Shown: piece after piece, positions 21,744 through 33,022 of the stretch
Numbering within the stretch: the stretch's first letter is position 1
Layout: every line of letters begins with the position of its first letter
Origin: Vishniacozyma victoriae
Lineage: Eukaryota; Basidiomycota; Tremellomycetes; Tremellales; Bulleribasidiaceae
Assembly: GCA_017654735.1 (NCBI GenBank)
Contig: JADPYG010000090.1
Span: 1 to 64,000 of the forward strand
Direction: 5' to 3'
Length of the DNA stretch: 64,000 nt
The notes under the pieces: generated by a model
Told to the model about the DNA's origin: nothing
The model's database searches: none
What the model saw: the letters and a program-made list of their open reading frames with translations, nothing else
Program-made: the position numbers and the translations under genes

Positions 21744-23480
21744 CTACCATCCCCCGACCCCGAGTCCCCCATCATCGTCCTTGTTTTGTGGTTTGCCAAA
21801 GACTTGGGTGAGGTCTACACCTCCCGCCGACTTTGCGACCGTTTCTACCTTGGCGTCATCAGCTTTTCGCTTTGGGCGCTGGGTACTTGGATCGGGCAGT
21901 TTAGAAGTGGTCGATGTGATGGGTTTAGATGACTTTGTCTCGTCTCGAGTCGTAGGTAGCACTTCGCCGACACTCTGCGATACGTTTGATACTTCCTTCT
22001 TGACGGACTTGACACGTTTTCTCTTCTTTTCGGTGGGCGCCGTGATCTCGGCATCGATTGGGACGATCGGAGCTCGTGCGTCGGAGATCGAAGGGGTGGT
22101 AGTGTCGTCCAATTTGCGCTTTTTCTTCTTGTCCAACTTTTGGACAACGTCGTTAGTTGCGAGACTGGCATGGGCGACGTCTGTACTCTGGTCCGGCTTG
22201 TTGCCATCCGCAGCGCTTTTCGAGCTCGATTGTTCGCCAGTTCCACCCCAGACTCTGACGGTACCAGTAGTCTCTCTGGCATTTGCTCCAGTCATCCGCT
22301 TTTTCTCCTTCTTTTCTCGACGTCGTCGTTCAATCTTGGACTCTTGGACCTCTCCCTTTCTTTTCCGTTGCACGATACGTTTTGAATCGATGATCTGGAG
22401 TTTTGGCAAAGTCTCGCTGTCTTGAAGCAAAGTGGCGTAATCGGGATGCGAGATTGCTAGGGGATTCGAGTGTAGTGATAGTGATCGAAGGTGAGACCAA
22501 GTTTTCGAGAGGAAGGCGGTTCGGACGGCAGAGAAAGGAAGAGAGCAATTGCCTAGATCAAGGACTTCCAATCCATCGCCTTGTCTCGAAGCGGATGTGT
22601 GTTCATTGGCAGGTAACCGGCCAGTGCCCCATTTCGCCATATGAGGCGGAATCACATCGACGAGAGCCAGATTGTTCATCTTGACATCTCTTAGCAACGG
22701 CAGGTCGGAGAGATCAGGTATCTTGCCAGCCGAGAGGCGAGGACAGTGGGAGCACGTGAGTTTCGAGAGCTGAGTCAGATGACTCAGGCTCCTAGGAAGA
22801 GATGTCAAATTCGGTGAATGCGAAATGACTGCTGATCAACAGATGACCCAAGACGACGCTCTTGGCGAAGTGACTCACTGAGTGAATTCAGTTGACTCCA
22901 CTGCCCAACAATCTCGTCGTCCATTGCATGCCAAGGAAGGTTCATTGCGACCAGTGCTTTGAGTTTGGTGAGGTTGCGGAATGATTTTGGCAAGCTTTTC
23001 AAGTCGGTGTCGGAAACATTCAACACTACCATATCAGCGCTGTTGGTCTGTATTGACCTGTCGTGACTTACCAGCTAGATTTTCCAACGCGCCCACTTCC
23101 TCCCAGCCCTTTTCTATCTTGCAGCCCTTAAGTGACAACCATGTCACATTTGTCCCTGCTAGCCAGCTGATGTCGGTGCATGGACTGCCCGTCAGGTCGA
23201 CCCTGGTGACTTTGGAGATGGTTTCGCTAGGAGGTGGTAGTTCAAAGCTCTCCTGAGACCAGATGAGCGCTACTGAGTCTCGAATAGCTTTCGGTCTGAA
23301 GCGAGCGGGATCGGTGTTGTCGATGACTTTGGGTTTGAAGCGGGATGGACCTGGCGCTGCCGAGGGGGTTGCCATCGAAGACTTTTGCGGCGGCTCCTTG
23401 CGCGATTTAGGGGCGATCTGGGTTGGATCTAGCTTGGCTGAATTCGCCTGCTTTCTACTGCGTGCTGCACCGTGGTCCAT
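21744..23480 (-). CDS. Leucine-rich-repeat protein with a basic nuclear-type C-terminus
   Basis: Three minus-strand exons: 23480-23072, 23025-22879 and 22828-21744; 546 aa. Residues about 85-310 hold six to eight degenerate leucine-rich repeats ('LNVSDTDLKSLPKSFRNLTKLKALVAMN', 'LTSLPRSLSHLTQLSKLTC', 'LEVLDLGNCSL', 'LRSLSLHSNPLA'). From residue 320 the chain is Lys/Arg-rich with several nuclear-localisation-like clusters, and it ends in a Gly-rich 'GVGGW'. The layout is that of a protein-binding platform that enters the nucleus or nucleolus. I recognise no specific orthologue. No signal peptide or kinase domain is present. Confidence 0.82.
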
Positions 23481-23571
23481 ATTGATACAGGTTCAAGGGT
23501 AGGTGTACAATGTATAGTGTACGGTCCAGGGTGTAGGTATAGTGATGATCTTTTGAGTTTTGTAATTTAGT

Positions 23572-23577
23572 CACGTG
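23572..23577. promoter_or_regulatory. CACGTG E-box in the LRR/MRPL50 divergent promoter
   Basis: The palindrome CACGTG sits in the 173-bp gap between two divergent genes, about 95 bp from the LRR start and 80 bp from the bL9m start. TATA-like ATATATAC follows at 23636. It could be a site for bHLH or Cbf1-type factors; function is inferred from the motif alone. Confidence 0.35.
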
Positions 23578-23653
23578 ACTTTAGAAGTGTCAATCTATTC
23601 GACATTCAACACTGTAGTAGTAGTACCCTCTCTACTATATATACCCTACATCA

Positions 23654-24465
23654 ATGGCATCTCACATCATCAGTTCAAGAGCTGTCTTGGCTACAGCACG
23701 TAGCTCGAGCAGATCTTTTACCGTGAGTCTCTACACCGAGTTCGATTGACTATATCGCTGATATCGCCAGACTTCTTCGCCTAGTTTTTCTCGTCGACAA
23801 GTCTTGGTAGAACTGTTGGACGATGTCAATGGTCTCGGTCAGATATGTGAGTAATTCTCCAACCGCTTCAGTGCCAGAAGCTGACGCGCAGATGATCGAA
23901 TGACCATGAACCCCGGACGGGCGCGCAATGAGCTCGTCCCAAATGGTTTGGCCAGGATCGTCCCATGGAAGCGGAATTTAGACCGTACTAATGATGTCGG
24001 AGAGGTGAGTAGCTTCTTCAAGGGAAGTATCGCCGGGCTGACATAGTGCAGAACAAACTGTCTTTGAGAAATGCCCGACTGCAAGCACAAAGGTTCAAGG
24101 CGACAGGACAAAGCACACCCGACGAAGTTTCGGATCTCAATCACACCGCCGGCCCGGTCACTACCCCAAGCCAAACCCTCGCCTCCCTCTATGATCTACC
24201 TCCTTCCTTCGTCTTTGCCAGGCGAACTATCAGTGCCGCATCGGACTCGATACATGGTTCTCTGACGTTGAGTGATATCGCTGCGCGATTGCAGGAGGAA
24301 TGCGGTTTGAGCAGTCTGGATGTGGAAGTGGTGTGGAGAGACGTCAGACTTGAGGAAGGAGCAAGGATTAGGTCATTGGGGAGCTACGATGCCGTCGTAC
24401 GTGTCAGGGGAATGGGTCAAGAGGAGGCACCGCTGTCGATCGAGATCACACCTCTGCACGAGTGA
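23654..24465 (+). CDS. MRPL50: Mitochondrial ribosomal protein bL9m
   Basis: Four exons: 23654-23722, 23771-23846, 23892-24004 and 24052-24465; 223 aa. The N-terminus (Ser/Arg/Ala-rich, no acids for 30 residues) is a mitochondrial presequence. Residues about 31-75 show the bL9 N-terminal domain: 'RQVLVELLDDVNGLGQ' then 'MNPGRARNELVPNGLARIV', equivalent to the bacterial 'GYARNFLIP-x-G-A' signature. The C-terminal half, including 'SLTLSDIAARLQEECGL', is a weaker match to the second L9 domain. It belongs to the large mitoribosomal subunit. Confidence 0.85.
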
Positions 24466-25017
24466 ATACCATACATATGAAGCGATACCGTCGATTACGA
24501 ATGTATTCAGGAGACCAACTTTTGACTTCATCGAGGGGTCGTTCTTTCACCTACTGACATTACATTCAATGTATCACGGCTACAACAGTGTCATAGCCCA
24601 CCATATTTCTGAGCCACCAATCCGACGAGCTCTAGCTTGCTGAACTTCAACGACGTGGGGGAAAAGTCGTTGGTCTATTTGACCTCTTTGTATAACATTT
24701 CAGGTCCTATAATATCAGCTCTTCTACTATTCCCCATCTTTAGTATAAGTTGGTCGGGTTCGTTCAAATCCTTCTCAATCCGATGCCAGTGGATGACAGT
24801 ACACGATGACACATGACATACAACGAGATGTTGCAAACTTACAGTTGTACCAAATGACTGAAGACAGCTGCCAATTACATGTTTATTTATGGGATCGCTA
24901 TCTGATGCGACATTGAAGAAGGTGACGGGGTCTCACAAATAAGAAAACAGCCGAATTTGCATGCAATCAGATGAATACAACATTATATCATGACTAGTCT
25001 TTGTCCTGGCGTGCGTA
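24466..25017. other. Intergenic, convergent 3' ends
   Basis: 552 bp between two convergent genes. It is AT-rich with no credible coding frame, tRNA or repeat. It presumably holds both 3' untranslated regions. Confidence 0.5.
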
Positions 25018-26316
25018 TCAATTCCGTGTCGAAGGTCTCCATTCATCTCCTTCCGATCCTTCTCTCTCCATTTTCACGTCACGAGTCTCGGATGAGGAGC
25101 TGACCGTACTCTCCTCTGGGTCTTCCGAGACGTCTCTATATCGAATCACGCCCTTCTCTGGCGACGAAGTACGTCCGCCCTTCTCTGTCGATGCCGTGCG
25201 ACCGCCTGACTGACGATTTGCCAGCATGGATTCGAGTTGTTTGATATGCGCTGCGGCTTTACGTAGAATGACCGCCTTGGAGTCGGTGATGGATGCACTT
25301 GGCACAACTTGGCGAAGACCCACAAAGCCGGTGTTGATTGATCTGGTTGGTTAGCTCGATCACCAACGATGGAACAACAAAAGATGTTTGGCTTACTCTC
25401 GTCGTTTCTGTTCAGACATGAGATGGGCAAGACGGCGCGATTGTCCGGGACCAGTAGGTCGTTCTTCCTCTTGCCGTCTCGAGGGATCGGCGTAGCTGGG
25501 ATGATGTTGAGCTCGATTGTTGAATGAAGTTGGATGGTGTTGCTGATGGCCGTGCTGATATGCTGGATATCTACCGTCATTCGCCTGATGGTAGTGACCT
25601 GCCGACGGAGGGGGATATCCTGGTGACTCGTAGGTGTGGATGGACCGAAGAGGTGGTGAGCTTTCCCTCTTGACAGGTGGATAGTCGTGCATCTCGCGGC
25701 GGTCCAAGGGTCGACTATGGCTCGAGTAGCTGGGTCTGAGCGAGTGCGCTGCCGGAAGGTGTGGACTTGTCGGTCGAGCGTAGGCGAATCGTGGTGAAGG
25801 AGGATTTGTACGAGGTCGCGGTGGGGGTCGCATCACAGACGAACCAGGTCCGAAACCCATTGGATCGCCGTTATGAGGTTCGGAGCTACTCAAAGAATGA
25901 AAGGATGGAAGGCGGACCTGAGGCGCATGACCGGTACTGGCAGTTCGAGACATCGGTATGCGTTCGTCACCAGGCCTTTCGCTTTGCCTACTCCGATCTT
26001 CCCAGAACCGCTCACGATCGGCGCTTCTCTGCCATGGTCCATCCCTCGTGTCCAGAGACGAAATTCCCGGAATATTGACTGGTTGGGCGTGACCAGACAA
26101 TGCCCGAAGGGGGTCTGGCCTGGATGATCCTTCATGGCCAAGGGTTGGAAGGTGTATACGTGGACCACCGTCGAGCATTGGAAGGGAAGGTCGACGGTTG
26201 TAGGGATGAGGGCGTTCGAGTGGAGACAAGACTTCAATTGCTCGTCCAGAATTTGCCGTGTCTCGCGCGAAAGGGTAGTCGGCCATATCCTCGTCTTTGG
26301 TAGCGGATTGACTCAT
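25018..26316 (-). CDS. bHLH transcription factor
   Basis: Exons 26316-25397 and 25342-25018 give 414 aa. The first 300 residues are a Pro/Ser/His/Arg-rich disordered region. The helix-loop-helix is split by the intron: the basic region and helix 1 read 'RRLAHLMSEQKRRESINTGF' and helix 2 'DSKAVILRKAAAHIKQLES'. The basic part has H-x-x-x-E-x-x-R-R, the residues that read an E-box (CANNTG). An acidic/Ser tail follows. The short loop and the helix 2 signature resemble fungal SREBP-like or USF-like proteins, but no membrane segment is present. The same frame is open upstream to an ATG at 26520 (68 more residues). I prefer 26316 because the upstream part looks like untranslated leader. Confidence 0.85.
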
Positions 26317-26561
26317 GATACCCGTATCCAGAAAGTATGGGTGGATTGAGCGGTGAGTTGTGAATGGAAAGGGAGTGAATGAGAGAGCTGTACACAAACG
26401 CTCGAGGGTGTTGTTGATGTTGATTGACAGGTGACAGATATTTCTGGACGACTGAGCGAAATGGGGTCTGTTCTTTTTGAATCTGACGGTCTCGATATGA
26501 CGGTTTCGATACGTACGCAATGGATCGGTCGAGCGAAGAGAGTCGGGTGGGCAACAAACAA
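26313..26561 (-). other. Candidate upstream ORF whose stop overlaps the bHLH start codon
   Basis: A frame of 82 codons starts at 26561 and its TGA shares bases with the bHLH ATG (ATGA at 26316-26313). Another unrelated frame (26611-26234) overlaps it, so all three minus frames are largely open here. Whether the transcript begins far enough upstream is unknown. Confidence 0.35.
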
Positions 26562-26611
26562 ACGAGAGCTCGAGGTTCGAGCGTATATATTCTAGCTGAG
26601 AATGTAAACAA

Positions 26612-27788
26612 GTGACTCGAACAGCCGAGAACGCTCCACGATTTCCTCCTTACGCCTTTTTTGCGATACAGTTGTGTGTTTCGTTGAGCGATAGTCTAGA
26701 GCGTTTTGAGGGGGTATCGACGGGAAGAAGTGGAAGACCACGATGGGTTTATCCGGTCAGGTGGCTTGTGAAATGGCGATAGGCCTGGGAGTAGGGGATC
26801 AGACAGTGTCAACATGTGTGTGGTGGTGTCACTAAAGCTCGGTCGTTGTTTGTATACGACAAACCCGAAACCACGAACAATAGTCTACATACAGACAGCG
26901 TGTGTGTGACCCTACTTTTATTTCAATTGATCAATTCTCCGGTCAGGGGAGAACAAAAGAAAAGTAAGCAGTACAAAGTGAGTCACCTACTTTAGGAGGA
27001 CGCCACTGCATTACTGGTACCTTCTAGAACCGAGACAAAGGGCAGACGAAAGGAGGACCGAGACGGCGATCCCTTCCAAGGTCTAGTGGTCGTCCTTCTC
27101 CCAGCCAAGGGAATTGAATATGTGTTTACATATAAAGGAGGTATGACGAGAAAAGAAGTCTTCCGGCGCCTGTTGACCTATTGAAATAAGCGTATCAAAA
27201 CTCTAGACCCTGAGTATTTTAGTCAAGGTACGACATGCAACCAGGGAACATGCAAGGTATTCCTGCGAACTGACCCCGAGCTTCACACCGAGCCGAAGCA
27301 GCGCGTGCACCTCGCGATCACCCTGCCTCGGTCATCGCCTGGCCTCGTGAACAATAGAACAATGCCAATCAGGTTCGATTCAGGCTTCTAAAGACCGGTA
27401 CCGTAGAACCGAATTTCCAATATGGCGCTTCAGCCAAGCGCTTCCGATATATCGGACCCGATAGATATCCAGCAAATGAGCCGAGCTCCCGTATCATCGC
27501 GTGATATGTAGTGTCATAAAGGTCGATCGAGCACTCTCTGCTGACCGGCGACCCACGCTGAGCACACTTCACATGATAGAACCACGGCCGGAGCGTCGTG
27601 ATTGATCCCTGCAGGCATCGGGTGTGTCTGGCTTGGTGTGTAGACATCACCGGTCCCGGTACGACCGGGGCGACCGGTGGGGACTTGGCGCTGGCAGTGA
27701 TTGATTGCATTGTCCGCTATAAAAGTCCGTATCTTCTAAACATGTAGTATACTCGCAAAGTCCATATCTTTTTGAACACACGACGTTA
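26612..27788. other. Long intergenic region upstream of the bHLH gene
   Basis: About 1.2 kb. It includes one 113-codon minus-strand frame (27710-27369) that has no recognisable motif and no splice pattern; I regard it as non-coding by default. The size fits an extended promoter for a regulatory gene. Nothing else is visible. Confidence 0.4.
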
Positions 27789-29684
27789 CTACTCGCGATG
27801 GGCAACGCATGACGAGCCTTGGCGAGTGTAGCCTGCTTGGCAGGTGTAGACTGCAGAGTTAGCTCGACGGTATGAGGAATGCAAGACTTACCGATGCATC
27901 GACCAGCATCACATCCGACCGAGAGGCTGTGAGGGATGTCTGCGCAATTCACGCCTTCGCCCGAGCAATGCTCCAGATCGTTGGCGAAATCGACACATTC
28001 GTACGCCCATTCTCCACCACCTGGGGAATTGATGGAACTACTATCAGCATTATATTCGATACTCATGTGACGACAACTTACACAGCGTGAAGATTGCCGG
28101 GGCAGTACATCTTGTCGAGGTCGGTTTGGGGGAAGGGGATCTGCTGACGAGCAAAGAAGTCTCGTTTGCCGTGCCCACCTCCTCCCCCTCCTCCTCCCGA
28201 CTTTCCTCCGCCGCCTCCACCCCCGTGACCACCACCACCTCCACCTCCTCCTGATTTCCCACCGCCGCCTCCACCCCCGTGGCCACCACCTCCCCCTCCT
28301 CCTGATTTCCCACCGCCTCCACCACCACCATGACCCCCACCTCCGCCGCCGCCTTTTCCACCCCCACCCCCGTGGCCACCTCCTCCACCTCCTCCTGATT
28401 TCCCACCGCCTCCACCACCACCATGACCTCCACCTCCGCCGCCGCCTTTTCCACCCCCACCCCCGTGGCCACCTCCTCCACCTCCTCCTGATTTCCCGCC
28501 GCCTCCACCACCACCATGACCTCCACCTCCGCCGCCGCCTTTCCCACCCCCACCCCCGTGGCCACCACCTCCCCCTCCTCCTGATTTCCCGCCGCCTCCA
28601 CCACCACCGTGTCCTCCTCCACCCGAGCTGCCACCACTGTGCCCACCTCCACCTCCTCCTCCGGAGCTGCCACCGCTGTGACCTCCCCCACCTCCAGAGC
28701 TACCGCCACCACTGTGACCACCCCCGCCTCCTGAGCTACCGCCACCACTGTGACCACCCCCGCCTCCACCTCCGTGCCCACCACCGCCTCCTCCCCCATG
28801 GCCACCACCGCCTCCTCCGTGGCCGCCACCACCACCACCGCCTCCTCCGTGGTGTCCAGAAGGTGTTGGGGGACCTCTACCGTCGAGAGTTCCTCCTCGA
28901 CAGCATTCTGATCGTCAGCGAGATGTAGAGGTGAGTCAGCAAGGAAGCATACGTTTGTTTTTATCCCAGCCTCCTTGACCTGTACAGTCGGGCTGGGGAG
29001 ATCGTTTATGAAGGGGCTTGCACATTGCATGATCCTGTCTGTCAGTACACGGATCGACAAAAGGTATAGTCACAAACTTTGTGCCAGAACCATTCTCCCG
29101 GACAACTTGTCCATGGGTCTGGAAGGGTGCCAGTTGGGGTGTTGGATTCCCATTGCTCGTCGATACACGAGTCGGAACGATCGTGCCACCTAACCAATCA
29201 GCTTTGGCCTTTATGAAGGTGATGACTTACCAGGTGTTCTCTGGACATTTGGAATGAGTGTTTGATATACACTGCTTTGCACGTTGATTCCACGAGTAGC
29301 CTTCACCACAGTCGCATTCGGCAAGCTCGGCTGGTGGGACACACATGCCTTCGTGCTTGTGGGCAAACCAGCCATGAGGACACTTGAGAGCGTCGTGAAC
29401 CCTAATCTGTCAGAGCAGCCACCGACGGTATACACAAAGACTTACGGTACTCGGGTGACTTCAGATACACAGACGACTCCGCCCATGAACTCGGCCATGA
29501 AACTTCCCCGACCAGAACATTCATTTCTCATGCATTCATCAGCAAGTGTCCGAAGCGACTCGGGAGCTCCCCAGTGGACATAACGGGTGTTGTGGGGACC
29601 TTGATATCCACCAGCACTGACAAGGGTTGTGAGTGTGAGCGCTAGCGCCACGAGGGCTGGTGTGAGGGTGGTAGTGTAGACCAT
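27789..29684 (-). CDS. Secreted cysteine-rich protein, CPL1-like C-terminal domain, with Gly/His/Lys repeats
   Basis: Seven minus-strand exons: 29684-29446, 29401-29231, 29189-29078, 29034-28953, 28907-28082, 28037-27892 and 27850-27789; 545 aa. A signal peptide (about residues 1-24, cleavage after 'LVSA') is followed by a Cys-rich region of about 190 residues. Residues about 217-448 are almost pure Gly with spaced His, Lys and Ser. Then comes a Lys-Arg dibasic site (28162-28167), and the C-terminus 'YECVDFANDLEHC ... GRCIVYTCQAGYTRQGSSC' has the cysteine pattern of the CPL1-like domain, found in secreted and capsule-associated proteins of Cryptococcus. The glycine region could be structural or metal-binding. 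The acceptor choice at 28037 affects four residues. Confidence 0.82.
28301..28579 (-). repeat. Three tandem 93-bp units inside the secreted protein gene
   Basis: Starts of the same 'CCTGATTTCC' string (plus strand) at 28301, 28394, 28487 and 28580 give an exact 93-bp period; an earlier partial copy begins at 28250, 51 bp before. Each unit encodes 31 residues with the pattern K-S-G7-H-G5-K-G7-H-G7. The units differ by a few synonymous changes, showing recent duplication in frame. Confidence 0.93.
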
Positions 29685-30365
29685 ATGATTTATCGATGTT
29701 ATGGAAGGATGAGGGTGAAGGGTGTCTGTGAGGTGAGATGATGGGGGAAAAGAATGGGAGAGGGGGATGAGTAGGTTTGATGGTAAGGCCGATGCATTGT
29801 ATAAATGCTCGTGTACAGCCCACCTTGGTCAAAGGAGATTCCGAGTATTCAATCAGAAAACAATCAGAACTTTGTATTGACAAAGGGAATTCGACGATAC
29901 GGGATTTCGACTGTATTGAAAGGGGTAAATGTGGGTATTACACTTCTCATACCCCTGCGTAAAGGAGGGATAGCATGATGATTGTCACCTTTTCAGAGCG
30001 TAAAGGCGTTTCGAGCAGTTGGAATCGAAGCTCCTGCCTTTGTGGTATTGTTTACCCCTTGCCGTGGTCCCAAATACTTGGCTCTTCAAGCGACATCTCG
30101 TACGAAGGCGGTGTGAGAGAATTAGTAGCTAAGGATCGTCGTTATAGCGTTTACAATCCAATCCTGCGTTGACTCCAAGTCCCATTAGACAAGCAGTGTC
30201 GGTCAACCGACTTTCCCCTGAACCGCGACCTACAATTCTTCGAGATCGGCCGATAACGAGTATTGCGGTGATACCATTTGCCTGGGTTAGTGCAGGTACT
30301 GTACATACATGTCCAATAGGATTATTTGATTGCCCAAAGGATCGCTTTGTCTATCTGGAAGTCGA
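29685..30365. other. Intergenic region upstream of the secreted protein gene
   Basis: About 680 bp between two genes on the same strand. Only short open frames occur, none with recognisable content. It holds the promoter of the CPL1-like gene and the 3' end of CWF18. Confidence 0.45.
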
Positions 30366-31016
30366 TCAATCTTCTTCGCTGTCGCTCGCTGCCTCTCTGT
30401 CTGCGCCCATCTCCTTCTCTGCCGCATTTAGACTAGCGACTAGGTCCACTTCCTTGGATGGGTCTTGACCTTTCTTCATCGACTGCAGACGTTGACCTGC
30501 GAATTAGATACGCGGATCAAACTCCTGAAGCTGAACTTACGAAAGATCGCAGCGATTGCTTCGTTGGTCTTGCGATCCAGTTTAGCCATCCTATTCGTCA
30601 TGTCTCGCTTCAAATCCCAATTCGCCCTTTTTGGCTGTATGTTGAATAAGTCCTATACAATCAGTATCATGGAAAATAAGGTAAACAGATGGAGACTCAC
30701 CAACTCTTCCTTCCTCTTTTCCGCATCTTCCCTCAAGATTGACTCTGCCAAACCCTCAACAGCCTTCTCTACCGTGTCCTCTCCTCCGTCCTGAGCATCT
30801 CGTTTACGCATCTGCTTTGTTTCGGGATCATAATTTCGTAGCTTGAATGTAAAGTGTGATCTGAAAGTCAGTTGTTTGAAGAATGGGACCGAAATGACCT
30901 ATCCTGACTTACGGTCCTCCGGTGGTCTCTCCCTTGTCCGTAGCCTCTTTTCTCTTGCGCAGAGCTATCAGCCGCTCCTTCCTTGCTGCTGTCGTTGCCG
31001 CTAGATTGGTCTCCAT
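30366..31016 (-). CDS. CWF18: Spliceosome-associated protein Cwf18 (CCDC12 family)
   Basis: Four minus-strand exons: 31016-30913, 30860-30701, 30652-30541 and 30496-30366; 168 aa. Cwf18/CCDC12 is a small component of the Prp19/Cdc5 part of the activated spliceosome. The N-terminal helix 'ARKERLIALRKRKEA', the segment 'LRNYDPETKQMRKR' and the core 'LFNIQPKRANWDLKRDM' followed by 'KLDRKTNEAIAAIFRQR' are the family's conserved blocks in order. The C-terminus is acidic. It is divergent from DPH1, with 157 bp between starts. Confidence 0.9.
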
Positions 31017-31173
31017 GATGATGTTCGGTAATGAAAGAGTGGACTCAATGCTTGGTAGAAGTGACTGCCTGAAATGCCTAAATGGACCGTGTGAAAGTTA
31101 CAACTTGCAGTTGCATTGATTATCTGAAATCTGCCTCTACGAGTACTCGATATTCATAACGTATAACAGCGCA

Positions 31174-32923
31174 ATGACACTCAAGGAAACGATATCGCAA
31201 GCGACCGATGCTGTCGAGGGCATAGAACGCCCCATCACTTCAGCTACAAGCAAGCCACGCAAACGCTTCGTCGGGACTTCTACCCCTAAAGCCTCTTCTT
31301 CCAAGACAGTCCGGCGGGTGGCTAATCAAATCCCGGATGATATCCTGCACGATGCTGAGCTCAATGCAGCTATCAATGGTATGCTATCCATCGCATACAT
31401 TGTGAATAATGCTGATCTCTTAGCTCTGCCTGGCAACTACAACTTCGAGATCCACAAAACGATTTATCAGGTGCGGAGAGATGGCGTCAAGACTGTCGCC
31501 TTACAAATGCCCGAGGGCTTGATGATGTACGGATGTGCTATCGCAGACATTGTCGAACGGTCAGTACTCACTCTACTCTTCTTAGACTCGAGGCTGATAC
31601 TCGTAGCTTTACAGGAGCACTGCCTTTATTACTTGCCGATGTGACGTACGGGGCATGCTGTATAGACGACTTTACAGCGAAAGAGATGGGAGCAGAGATG
31701 ATCGTCCATTACGGACATTCATGTCTGAGTGAGTTATATCCCCATGAATTGATTGAAGCTGAACCTCAGTCCCGGTATCGCAGACATCGATCAAGACGCT
31801 ATACGTCTTTGTGGAAATTGCCATCGACACTCCTCACCTAGCGTTGTCTGTCAGACGCAATTTCCCTTCGTCCCGTCGCGCTTTTCATCGCTCGGTCGTG
31901 GACGCTGAAGATGCTCCTACCGGCGGCAAGGTCGACATCGCTCTAGATGAAGAGGAGCAACAGAAGCGCGATACGGTCGATTCGGGAGAAGATCCAGTCA
32001 CGAGACTCGCCCTGGTCTCGACGATTCAGTTTGTGGCTGCAATACAGGCTTTGAGGACGGATCTGGACAAGGCTCTGCCAGAAATTGAGACGACAGAAGC
32101 AGATTCGTCAGAAGAGGGTATGCTGGCGAAAATGAGGAAAGGCGATATAGGGGTCTGGAGAGGGAAATACGAGATTACGATACCTCAATCTAGACCTTTG
32201 TCTCCCGGTGAGATTCTCGGATGTACCGCGCCCAAACTCTCGGATGTTGATGCCTTGATGTAAGTATTGTCACAGTGGCATTGGCCCTAAAGCTGACTCC
32301 TAGATACGTAGGAGATGGACGCTTCCACCTAGAATCCATTATGATTGCAAATCCGACAGTTCCAGCGTTCCGATACGACCCGTATTCCAAAAAGTTTACA
32401 AGGGAGACGTATGAGCACAAAGAGATGAAGACGATTCGTGGGGATGCCGTCAAATCTGCTCGAAAGGGACTGGAAGACGGCGGCTCGGGCAATTGGGCAG
32501 TCACTCTGGGAACCTTGGGACGTCAAGGCAGTCTTAGTGTCTTGAAGGTGGGTCATTTCTTTGTCGGGTTCACCTTCGCTGATTCGCTAGACCATTCAAT
32601 CTTCTTTACCCGCTGCCGAAAACCCACCGTTCATGCTTCTACTCTCCGAAATGTCGCCTCAGAAGCTTGCTCTCTTTTCCCCCGACGAGATCACCACCTT
32701 TGTCCAAACTTCTTGTCCTCGGCTGTCGATAGATTGGGGATATGCATTCAGCAGACCTCTGCTCAGTCCTTATGAGGCGAGCGTAGCAGTCGGGAGGGTC
32801 AAAGGGTGGGGAGGCCTGGAGCTGGCCACAGGTGACAAAGGGGAGGGAGACTATCCGATGGACTTTTACTCGGACAAGTCATTGGGACCTTGGACGCCTC
32901 GTCACCAGCCGCAGAAAGTATGA
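31174..32923 (+). CDS. DPH1: Diphthamide synthesis subunit 1 (radical SAM-type 3-amino-3-carboxypropyl transferase)
   Basis: Six exons: 31174-31378, 31424-31559, 31607-31728, 31770-32259, 32304-32547 and 32591-32923; 509 aa. With Dph2 it transfers the 3-amino-3-carboxypropyl group of SAM to the eEF2 histidine, the first step to diphthamide. Motifs include '[14 protein letters not shown]', '[17 protein letters not shown]' and 'HYGHSC'; a later '[11 protein letters not shown]' supplies the third cluster cysteine. The three [4Fe-4S] cysteines in these contexts distinguish Dph1 from Dph2. A Glu/Asp-rich insertion at about residues 210-290 is not in shorter homologues. Confidence 0.95.
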
Positions 32924-33022
32924 ACGCCGGTCGAATCACATATTTTTGTATCCCACATATCAAGTTACATATGAGCAGCTACATGAGAAGCTAGCAGATG
33001 CATTTTGGTCGTACCATCCTGA

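Noticed and set aside
27369..27390. B-box-like GGTTCGATTC suggesting a second tRNA
   Set aside because: The flanking bases do not form a T stem and no A box or acceptor stem is present.
27369..27710. 113-codon minus-strand frame downstream of the secreted protein gene
   Set aside because: No motif, no intron signals, isolated in a long intergenic region, and composition like the surrounding non-coding DNA.
28180..28870. Possible CRISPR-like or satellite array because of regular repeats
   Set aside because: The period is 93 bp without spacers, the units stay in frame with a spliced secreted protein, and the organism is a eukaryote.
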